Shown here one piece after another: positions 54,781 to 64,000 of a stretch of DNA of 64,000 nt (its first letter is position 1; every line of letters begins with the position of its first letter). A program made the translations under genes and the position numbers. The notes under the pieces are model-generated. The model ran no database searches, was not told the DNA's origin, and worked only from the letters and a program-made list of their open reading frames with translations. Source of the stretch: Pachyseris speciosa. Taxonomy: Eukaryota; Cnidaria; Anthozoa; Scleractinia; Pachyseridae. The stretch covers positions 1 through 64,000 of the forward strand of contig JAEMWC010001108.1 of assembly GCA_016490735.1 (NCBI GenBank), given 5' to 3'.

Positions 54781-55174
54781 GTAATCCTGAGTTCGTATCA
54801 ACTTTGATCCCTACTCTAGTTACTCTTCAATGGTATTAAAAAAGATTCAAGTTTTTGTGTCTCCCTTTAGTTGTGATTTGAATGTTTATTTACCTTGAGC
54901 TTGGAAATTTGCTTTTAAAGACATTCAAATAACAGTTGAGTTGGATGAGGACCTACGTAGGTTAACTTTAGTTAATCGTGGATTAATATGCGTCCGAACA
55001 ACCGGCCCCCGAGCAAGATAATCTGATGAAGCAAAAGTATATACCATGAAGAGATAAAGTAGAGGATGACATCACCTACCCGGTCAATTCAAAAATCCCA
55101 TTCCCTGGCCAGGTTTGACTAAAAATTACTTCACTTCCTATTTATCAATACGGATTACAATATTTTCAACTTAC

Positions 55175-55345
55175 TTGGACACGGCGAGATGCATTCCAGC
55201 TTGGTTTCATGTGCACTTCCATGACATGCTGCTCCGTCAGGGGAAGGGGTAGGGTTAGTACAAGTTCTGCTCCTGTTTACTACCGATCCCCCGCACGGGT
55301 TTTCACAGAGTGACCACTGACTCCACTCTGTGTAGCCTCCATCGA
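55175..55345 (-). CDS. Orphan thrombospondin type-1 repeat exon
   Basis: A single 171-nt minus-strand exon bounded by GCAG at its 5' side and GTAAGT at its 3' side, phase 1 at both ends. It encodes one TSP1 module: DGGYTEWSQWSLCENPCGG, then NRSRTCTNP, DGAACHG and ECISPCP. It has the WSxWSxC, C-G-G and six-Cys layout of extracellular TSR domains in matrix and adhesion proteins. Symmetric phase-1 exons of this size are the shuffled form of the domain. No neighbouring exons of the same gene were recognised, so the gene identity is unknown; it may be an isolated duplicate. Confidence 0.7.
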
Positions 55346-56223
55346 CTGCAATGACATTGCATAAGTACATCAGGCATTGTTTGTCTGTTGGTTGTCTTAT
55401 TTTCTCCCGTGATGCCTCAGTTCCTACGCTTCCCTCGGTCAACATTCTTACACGCTTGATTCGATGGGAGAGTGTTTTATTTTTACAATTCGAGGGCATA
55501 TCACTTTCGGTAGCGCTTTGTTTGATAGGGTATATATTTGTTCACTGAAAAACAACTTGTTAGAAATATATGTAGCTAGCCATTTATCTAAATAGTCCCC
55601 CAAAAACTATTTGGACATCATTAGCAAGTGCCATTTACAAGTGCCTCCGAAAAATCTGACTTTAAAAAATAAATAACCTTCCTCGTTATATGACTGGCTC
55701 TTTCAGCGGTCAACATGAATAAATTCTCCTGCTGTGATTGGCTACCCGCGAGGCCAAGATGGAGCCATCTTGACCGCTCCGGATAGCCCGTTCGTCCCGC
55801 GTTTTACTGTTTTTTCATAGCGTCCTTTGAGTCATATAATAAATCTTTTATTGACCAAGCATGTTCGGTCAAGATGGTCAATATTGGCCTCGTTCTTTTT
55901 TTGCGTGTTTATGGACCTCGACGTCGCCTCGGTGGGAGAACTTGGCCATTATCCCGACATCCTGACCTCACGCTTAGCCAATAACCCATAAGCCTAAACT
56001 GCCTTATTATTACTTTTTATCACGGGACTTAACTTTCGCGATTTTGTGTTCCGCGAAAATTAAACTACGCGAAATTTAATACCCTACTGAAGTTGGCGTC
56101 ACTGAATATTGAGGTTGTGTCTGTTCCTGCAAACATGACACGTTTGTTCCAGGACCTTCCAGCCTCTGGATCTTACTGGCCAATGGAGAGAGATAGAAGC
56201 GACATGAAGGACTAGTTTACTAA

Positions 56224-56383
56224 TAGCCTACGTGTAGCCGTACCCATCCCCCGAGGAAAAACGGGAGGAGGGAACGTCTACGAAATAACACGATTCGTGT
56301 CAGGTTTTCGCAGACGTCCCCTCCTCCCGTTTTTCCTCGGGGGGGGGGGGGGGGTGGGGGTGGGTACGGCTACACGTAGGCTA
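56224..56383. mobile_element. Fold-back MITE
   Basis: TAGCCTACGTGTAGCCGTAC at 56224 is mirrored at 56364-56383. The arms extend about 55 bp with a G-run imperfection at 56339-56354. Confidence 0.8.
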
Positions 56384-58491
56384 GTACTAAATGGTCTTAC
56401 ACAGAAATCCAAAACAAATGGAATTTGCTGACGCCCAAATTTGAGACCCTTGTTGCTTCCATTCATTACATTTTTATGCAAGTGTGCGCGCGCAATTTTC
56501 CTGAAGTTGTGCGCGTGCTTGCTTATTTAGTTCACGTGTGCTTAGTTCGTTATTTAACGTACTCCTATTATTTTACGTTGTTTTCCTTGCTAATATGTAT
56601 TGTCAATAACTGTGCTCCTAAAATGTTCTGCAATTGGTATAGGATTTGATGGAGCCGAAACCAATTGTGGAATTGCACACATCCTACTGATGAACAGTTA
56701 TTACGTGCAGATATTTTTAGAAGCAACATTTGTTTGCGGGCTGTCACCTTTGAATTGATAACATCAAAGTCCATTTAAGACTGTCTGCCCTGAAGCCCTT
56801 TCATGCTAGCTGGATGGTAAGCCTATACAACCACTAGACTTGCACTGGGAGAAAGGGGTCGGAAAGCGCTACGTAGCGAAAGGATGGGAAAAAGCAGGAG
56901 TTGCTGGGGTAGTAAGAGTCCTCCTCTTCGGCTGTGAACGCAAATACCCGCAGTGTCTTGTACTCTTTGTTGCAAAGGAACAGGCCAATTGTTTTCAGTT
57001 TCGTTTTGTTATAATATGGATTTGTTCAGTGTCATTGGAAACCATTGTTATGGAAAACTAAAATCAGTTTTACCAATTCTGAGACTACCTACTATTTGTT
57101 AATGCAGATCATTATTTAGACAACTTTTGCGAAATTTAGTGCCTTTCAATATATTTCTTAGCCAAATCTCGAACTTAAAGTCCCGCGAAATATCCCCGTT
57201 CCTTTTTTGTGAAATTAAGTTTCCGCAAAAATAAGTACTGAAAGGGCCCATCAGATCGCCCTCCCCATTAAAAGCGATGGTGGCAGCAATTTCACATAAA
57301 AATAGGTTACTGCAAAATGTCTAATGTTGTCATTTGGAATCATATTAAACGAAGATGAATCCCATATATAAGAAAGACCAAACGATCATTTTACGCAAAA
57401 ACAAACAATATGTACTCGCACGGGGCCTCTTAGTTTGATAAAAGCAACGACAATGAAATGATACAGAAAATCTCAGGTTAGAGGTTTCTTTTTGTTGTTA
57501 CAGGTTCACAACATGATCAAAGATGCAGGACACAAGAATTACGGGAATTATGTGTTTTGATGCTACATTCCCCCACCTACCATGATAAAGAATACAGGAA
57601 GAGGAGTGGGAAGAATTTGATACCAGAGTGAGAAAAGTTCTAAGGTGTTTAGGGAAGGTTCATCGATAAGGGTTTGTTCAGTAGTATGTTGATAGACGTT
57701 TTCAGCAAATTTATTCAATTAACGACGCAGTGAAAAGTAAACAACCAAAAACAAAACTATCTTTAGTTCCTTTAATGTAAAAGCACAAAGGGAATCTAAT
57801 TTGTGTAAACAACTGGCAGAAGTGAGTGAGCAAAACAATCTGAATAACACTAAAATACATATTGGCTGCAGAAAAATGTTAGGCTTGATAACGTTCATAT
57901 TAGAGGTAAAAACACAATTTCTGACCTTTTCCCTCAAGAATCATGAAAGTAATGTGCCTGGTTCTTCAGGATTTAACATCTCTAGAACGTTTAAGACTTA
58001 GAAAGTTTTAGAGTTCTTTAGATGGCATTATAATCAGTCAAATGAAAAAATCACTTTCCCCAATTCTGATTGACTGTTGTTGTTGCTGCTAATATGAACA
58101 CATACAAAAGAAGTTAATATCTGGCACCAACATCACTTGCATTTACTGTCACTGAATGGGCAATGGTAAGTTCTTCACTCCACAAAGCATAGTCTGTATT
58201 GGACTGCCTATGTTCCTTTAGAGATTTTGTTGAGTGCAAACAACAGTTGCACTTTGCCAATGGGGTACACATAAAAGAGATGTCTGGAAAATTGTATTTT
58301 TGGCAAGATGGACTGTTTGATACCTGTTGTGCAATTTGGTTGCTATAGAGCACCAAAAATTTACAATGTTCGTTACAATACTTAATTTCCATGCTATGCT
58401 GCAAGGTCTTCATTGCAACAAAATTCTTCAGCCATCCAAACAAAAGTGTCAATCAAAACTAATTTTTCCCTAATAATAATGACAACCTTCA
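56384..58491. other. No gene seen; downstream region of SNRPC
   Basis: Intergenic sequence with unremarkable short frames. Part of it (below 58492) must be the SNRPC 3' UTR on the minus strand. Confidence 0.4.
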
Positions 58492-60579
58492 TCAAGATTT
58501 CCCAGCAATTGGTCGTGGATGATGCTCTCCTGGAGGTTGTCCAAGCATGTGTCCTGGTGGTCCACCCCCTGGTGGCCCACCTGGAGGTGGTCGCATCATT
58601 CCTGGGGGCGGCATTGCTCCAGGAGGAGGCATAGGGAATGGAAGAGCTCCAGGGGGAGGTAGAGCACCAGGTGGTGGTGGCATCATCCCAGGGGGTGGGG
58701 GTGGTAACATTCCAGGGGGTGGCATGTGAGGAACTTGTGGTGGTGCTGTGGAACCAGCTTGATATGCTGCCGCTGTGGTAAAGATAAAAAGAGTGATGTT
58801 GTGTTTTCTGGGAACCAAAATGTTAAGTTAATGATGATTACAGTCGAACCTCGATTATCCAGATTTTCCGATTACTGGTATCTGGACTTGCTTAGCTGGT
58901 CCCAGTTTTTCATGAATGTTAATTAGCCATATTTAAGATCTGCAGCAAAAATTTTTGCCCTTCAAATTAAGTAATGAAACTCCAGTTCAAACTGAATTTG
59001 TTTTGCTTCAAAACACAAATCTGTAGATGTTTTGAGCTCACACGTGTCGTACTACAGCAATCCATTTCACTAAGCTCTGATTTGCTCAGGTATTGAGCTT
59101 CTATATGAAATTTCCCACTCTCCACTTGTTCAGTCATTCAGTTTTAGTTTTGGCTCATTAATATTCATATTTTCGATTATCTGAACCCTTGATTATCCGG
59201 ACTATTCAGCTCAGTCCCCACGGGTCCGGATAATCAAGGTTCGACTGTACACTAAAATTGCCAAAAAAAAGTATATAGTAAATTCAAATGTAACACAAGG
59301 TATCACATTCAAACTTTACTGACAACTGAGTAAAGAATAGGATGCTTTAAATTTGTACATGTACAGCTGTAATGGCTGAAATGCCAACTGGGATTTTAAA
59401 ACAAATTAAAAATTCATCAACCAAAGTATACACTGCAACAATGTCTTGATATTGTAAATAAGGATTAAAGGGTAATTTCCATTGAGACTCAGATGGTTTA
59501 ACAAACACTGATAGGAAGAAACATAATACAATATGGGTTACAAATGATACACATACTTGTCTGATCAATTAAGCTTTGAGCCTGTTCTTCCATCCACTTA
59601 GTGTAATAAAACCGCACATTCTCCTTGTGTTTACGGCCACCATTGTGCGTCTTTCGGACTGAAGGCTTAAGGTAAAATGAATAAGACATAATTGCTACAA
59701 GGAGTTGTTGAAAAAGCAATGCAATTTAGGGCTCTTGTAATGAAAAGCTTCAAAACAACAGTGATCACAAAGTATGTGAAATAAAATGCTGGTGCAGGTG
59801 ATGATGTTAATTCAGGTTACAATATATGGAGAAATAAACTTCAGCAGTCATCATCTACAATGTAAGACCTTTAATTCTCCTCTACTATGTTGTTACCAAG
59901 ACTACAATGGAACTGAAGAAGCCCTGATAATGTTGTCTCCATTGTTTGCAAATAAGTGATATCATGCCAGACCACACAATTCACCTTCATTTTCAAGATG
60001 ATTCACAAATGCACAAGAGATATTATAGGTAAGATTTCAGTACAGTCCTGTACAGTATGTTTTGACACACAGAGACTAAAGCATGTAGATTTAACATATG
60101 GGGCTGTGAAGAAATCGTCTTCCCGCATTGCTTCTCAATGCATCAACTACGGTTCACATCACAAAGTTTACTATTTTTAAAATGTGGTTTATGTTTCTTT
60201 TGGATGATTGCCACTTTCAGGCAATCTTCTTCCATGTCACGTGGAAAATATATAAAGAAAAATGATGTTAACTTCATTTTGCTTGATCTCATTACAATAA
60301 AGACAAGAAAACGAAATTCAAACTTATGGAACACACCTAGTTAGCAGTTATCACTCAAGCAGTCAAATGATAACCTTATGTCTACCTACCGAGTCGTGTG
60401 TCAGATAGGTGTCGCAGTAGTCGCAGTAATACCTAAAAACAAAAACAAATTAATAGGTAAACCCCACAAAAATACAATTAGTAAATATTCTAACAGACTA
60501 AATAAACTATAACGCTTTTAAATGACTCCAAACCCTTCGAAATCTTACAGAAAAGACACAAGAATACTAACTTCGGCAT
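58492..60579 (-). CDS. SNRPC: U1 small nuclear ribonucleoprotein C, 4 exons, complete
   Basis: U1-C helps U1 snRNP recognise the 5' splice site. Exons on the minus strand: 60579-60572 (8 nt: Met-Pro and part of Lys), 60432-60390, 59665-59557, 58772-58492. These total 441 nt, 146 aa; human is 159 aa. The N-terminus reads [17 protein letters not shown], then [16 protein letters not shown], with the C2H2 matrin-type zinc finger ligands (Cys6, Cys9, His24, His30) intact, then [14 protein letters not shown] and a Pro/Gly/Met-rich tail ([17 protein letters not shown]), as in the family. The tiny first coding exon is supported by a canonical donor and exact phase. It is divergent from PINX1, with 141 bp between start codons. 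Confidence 0.95.
58841..59247. mobile_element. pogo/Tigger-like MITE in SNRPC intron 3
   Basis: The ends CAGTCGAACCTCGATTATCC (58841) and GGATAATCAAGGTTCGACTG (to 59247) are inverted repeats with TA on each side, the pogo-type Tc1/mariner signature. 407 bp, non-coding. Confidence 0.85.
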
Positions 60580-60720
60580 CTTCACTTCACCAAGCGTCCG
60601 CCACGTTTGCTCAGCAGAAAAATGCGCATACGTTTTGTGGGACAGACGCTGTGCCTTTGGAATGCGGGCTCGCAAGCTGTTGCGACACACGTGCGAAAGG
60701 ATTTGCGAAAGGAGGACAAC
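60580..60720. promoter_or_regulatory. Compact bidirectional promoter of SNRPC and PINX1
   Basis: 141 bp separate the two opposite start codons, so both 5' UTRs and the promoter must fit or overlap here. It is more GC-rich than its surroundings, with ATGCGCAT, several CG dinucleotides and an E-box-like CACGTG (within ACACACGTGCG), and no TATA box. Confidence 0.6.
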
Positions 60721-63700
60721 ATGGCGATGCTAGCGGAGGCGAGGAGGAAACAGAAGTGGAGTAATGATCCCCGTAATACAAACTGGACTAATGGTAAGGA
60801 AACTCCTTATGAATAAGCTAAAAGACGGATCGTTCTACCTTTCAATTCGTTTGCAAGTAAAGTTTTACAAGTGCTCTTGTCTGGAATGCAATGGATAGCC
60901 ACCTCGGCTTTGTGGATCCAAGCAAGGTGATAGGATTGGAAACAAAAGGCCTCGAAGAGGACTTGTGGTTACTGGTAATGAAAACACACAAGGAGAAGGG
61001 AAAGAATGACCAAAATGTGAATTACAGTAAAATTGTTCATCATTGCGGCTAATTCTTTGATTGCACTCACGTGATAAGACGGCCATGTTGGTGCCAAAAC
61101 AATAGAAAATTGTAGTTCAAGGTTTGCATAATAATAGAGTCTAATTTCCAAAAGACTTTTTTGCTATTGTTCGTTCCATTTAACGTGGCTGCCATGACGT
61201 CAGGTGTAATCAAAGAATATAACATCTAACCAGAACATCTCCAGATACAGCCAGTACATAGTATTGGAATCACTCAATTATAAAAATTAACAAAATATTT
61301 ATTTCCAAGTTGTAAGAAGTTATGATAACAAAAACTCAACATCTCTTAACACACTATTATGATGAGTTCCCTGGGGGTCCTTGTCTGTGAGTGCTTTCCT
61401 ATTAAATGGACAAACCGGTCATTTTAGTGGGACAACAAATGGATAGGTCCTTCCCAATGGAAATATTTCAGAAAAAAGAAATAACTTTAGATAACTTTTC
61501 CTCTTTTCTCGTTTTTAACCAAAATATCACCGAGCTGCTTGCTTCATTACACTAGTACCATGCTCCTTCATTAAAATGCATTGTTTGTTGCTAACCTGTA
61601 CTGTTCCACTGGCAGAAAATTCTCCCTGGTTTTTTCATACAAATGGTATTAAAGCATTCCCAGTTGTTGTCCATTACCCCATTAAACTGCTCGGTAAAAG
61701 CTGTTGGCAGGACTTTTGGATTGGGGATTTGAAGTTTATGTGCACCCCCTTCCTCCTGTAGTCCAAGAAGGACCACTATTTTATCGGTGACCGATGGTTC
61801 AAAAGAAAGCAAGGCATTATCTTTCGTCCTGATTCCTTACAGCTTGAATAGTGAAATGAACCATTTTCATTCTGAGTTATCATTCTCTATCTCATTTTTT
61901 TCTTCTGGCTTTGCAATCATTGTCATATGAGAAACTGGCAGAAATTTTTTTTGCAGCTGGTCTGACATGCCACAGCCATGGCTTATGTGAGGTGGTTGGG
62001 CTCGGACCACATGTATGTTTGATTGAATATCTTGACTTTTGTGAAGACTAGTTTATAAATGATGACTATTGATGACTATGCCATTTCAAGGTCATGCCGA
62101 TAATGATTATTAATAATAAAAGAGGCTCGTAGAAGCTGGTAAGTTGATGCAACTTAATTAACTGGTAAGTTAATTATTATAACTAAGGATTCAAGGATTG
62201 CCTATGTAGAACAATAACACATCCAATTTAATTTTGTACTCTTAGGTTTGCTACATACATTAGTGGTGTTTGTTTAGTTTTTGTCTACATTTCAACTTTA
62301 TTCTGCCATCAGACACCAGCAGATTTGGTTATCAGATGTTAACTAAAATGGGTTGGGAGAGTGGTAAAGGACTGGGGGCTAAGGAAGATGGAGCGACAAC
62401 ACATGTTAAATCTGTAAAGAAGAGAGATAACTTAGGTAAGGAAAGGAAACAGGTCAGTCTTGTACAAAGTACAGTCCATGTGATAACTCCAGTGGTAATA
62501 AGTGTACATGTAATTATATGTTAGTTGTTGTTGTAGCTGCCGTTGTAGTGTAGTGGTGGTGTGGGGATGGTGACAGCATCAGTGTTGATGGCAGTGGCAG
62601 TAGTGGCAGTTACAGTGGCAGGGTTTGACCTCTCCACTAGCCTGGTAGCCCAAAGCTAGTAAAAATCACACATTCAGTTGTCTATGGGCTAGTAGAATTT
62701 GAGAAATAAATTCTTTTTTTATTATCTTAACTTAACAACTAGTAAGAAGAGGTTATGTTTTAATGAGAATGGCAATAAAGGAGGTATTAAAAACTACCAT
62801 TCCATGTGGTCTTGACCAGAAATCTGTCACTCTGCATGTGGTCTTGCTAAGCATGGTTGTCCTTACAGTGACAACCAAGATCCTGGAAATGAGTTTGGGT
62901 TTCTGAGATGTGCTTTGGGCCAGTAGATTTCTTAAGGTCTGTCTAACCCTGAGTGGTAGTTGTTGTAGTAGTGGTTTTACTTGTCATGGTTGTCACTGTA
63001 GTAGTAATAGAAGCAGTAGTAGTAATGATGGTGGTGGTGGTGGCAGTAGTAGCAGAAGGAGTAGTACTGGCAATTAGTTCCAAGAGTTGTAATAGTACAA
63101 TAGTGTCAGCAATAGTGGTGCAGTGTTTTTAGCAATGTTAACCAGTGCAATTGTAGTGCAGTGGTGGTAGTGGTGAGGCATTAATGCTAGTAATGGATTT
63201 GATTATTTTTCACTTGTTTTGATTTCAGGTCTTGGAGCTGACAAATCCAATGAAGATAACTGGTTATCACACCAGCTTGCATTTGATGATCTGTTATCAA
63301 CGTTGAATGAACACACAGAAAACGGAACAAGTGAGCTTTGCTGGTGACTAACTCCCCTTCCCTCCCCCAGATAATGGCATATGTATAGGAGCTATGCCTC
63401 TGGTAATAAAATAAAAGATGTGATGTTTATTCAGTAAAAAACCACAGTGAAAATCTGCTTTTCTGGAAATTTGAAGTTAAAACTTTGATTTTTATTATTC
63501 TACTGACAGCAGATCTGAAAGTTGAAATCCTAACTCCAACAAAATTTGTCTGCATTTGTTTCTCAATGTGGAGCCTTTTTTAATCACAATATTGACTGTA
63601 TGTGTTGATGAAAAATTCTAATAACCAGTTTGCTTGATCTGGAGATAAAGCAGAAAATGTTGGATCAAAGAAAGCAAAAAAGAAACATGAAATGGAGAAG

Positions 63701-63729
63701 ACAGCGCGGCAATCACGAAAGAGAGTCTT
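60721..63729 (+). CDS. PINX1: PIN2/TERF1-interacting telomerase inhibitor 1, 5' part, gene runs off the window
   Basis: Nucleolar G-patch protein that inhibits telomerase and aids rRNA processing. Exons: 60721-60793, 62313-62435, 63229-63330, 63654-63729 (or 63645-63729), in phase. Exon 1 encodes MAMLAEARRKQKWSNDPRNT, the conserved PINX1 start. Exon 2 encodes the G-patch SRFGYQMLTKMGWESGKGLG and AKEDGATTHVK. Exon 3 encodes LGADKSNEDNWLSHQ and FDDLLSTLNEH. Exon 4 encodes a Lys-rich stretch ending SRKRV. The next exon is unresolved: the acceptor at 63968 (TACAG/TG) leads quickly to a stop, one at 63992 stays open, or the true one lies beyond the window. Exon 4 has two in-frame acceptors 9 nt apart. 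Confidence 0.9.
62525..63185. repeat. Low-complexity GTA/GTG-rich tract in PINX1 intron 2
   Basis: Irregular runs of GTAGTGGTG, GTAGTAGTA and GGTGGTGGTGG, without a fixed period. Confidence 0.7.
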
Positions 63730-64000
63730 GTAAGTATTGTGTTATTGAATATACCGGTAGTTACCAAACCTTTAATATTAGATGGGAAATGTGAACCCAA
63801 CTAGTCAGTGGGAGAACTTTTTTAAAACAGCTTTATTTTAACTGGTAAGACTGATCAGCAAACTTTGTCAACATGTGCCAAACATCATGTTCATTCTCCT
63901 CTTGTTGTTGTCACTTGTTGTTTTTGAGTGAAATTAAAGTTTGACCATTTTTCTTTTCCTTGGTACAGTGTACTTTAATCGAATGTTCTTAGCAGCCCAT

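Overview
This is eukaryotic nuclear DNA from an animal, most likely a cnidarian and probably a stony coral or close relative. The genes have short exons with GT-AG introns. The four intact genes look like early-branching metazoan orthologues, and the AT-rich intergenic DNA is packed with fold-back and terminal-inverted-repeat (TIR) elements, tRNA-derived SINEs and non-LTR retrotransposon fragments. The lineage is an inference from recognised repeat and protein styles; no database was searched.

Four conserved genes could be assembled exon by exon, with reading phase preserved across every junction. IGHMBP2 (minus, 30860 to 16946, 11 exons, 1024 aa) is an SF1 helicase with R3H and AN1 domains, and it has an extra UBZ4-like zinc knuckle before the AN1 finger. 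PLK1 (plus, 36150 to 45510, 11 exons, 649 aa) is the mitotic polo kinase; a CCAAT/CHR-type promoter lies just upstream. SNRPC, the U1 snRNP C protein (minus, 60579 to 58492, 4 exons, 146 aa), and PINX1, a G-patch telomerase regulator (plus, from 60721 and running off the window), are head to head, with only 141 bp between start codons.

Region 1-16.9 kb holds no intact gene. It has a 2.7-kb TIR element containing a 725-bp tandem duplication, three broken coding remnants (a P2X7 C-terminal-domain protein, a THAP domain and an IRAK4/Pelle-like death-domain exon), a run of three adjacent hairpins, a decayed hammerhead-ribozyme repeat, SINE and MITE insertions, and a 680-bp fold-back just past the IGHMBP2 stop. 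Region 16.9-30.9 kb is IGHMBP2, whose introns carry a LINE fragment, MITEs and a nested insertion with a 13-bp target duplication. Region 31-36 kb is repeat-rich intergenic DNA. Region 36-47 kb is PLK1 with its 3' UTR; its introns hold a LINE remnant, microsatellites and a MITE carrying a hammerhead-like fold. Region 47.5-52.6 kb is an almost gap-free array of transposable elements, including a second copy of the hammerhead repeat. Region 53-58 kb has an orphan signal-peptide exon, an orphan thrombospondin type-1 exon and more fold-backs. Region 58.5-64 kb is SNRPC/PINX1.

The genes are cell-cycle, RNA-processing and genome-maintenance housekeeping genes with no obvious operon-like relationship. 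The most unusual signals are the self-cleaving-ribozyme-like repeats, the extra zinc finger in IGHMBP2, the insertion in the PLK1 kinase domain and the tandem hairpin cluster.
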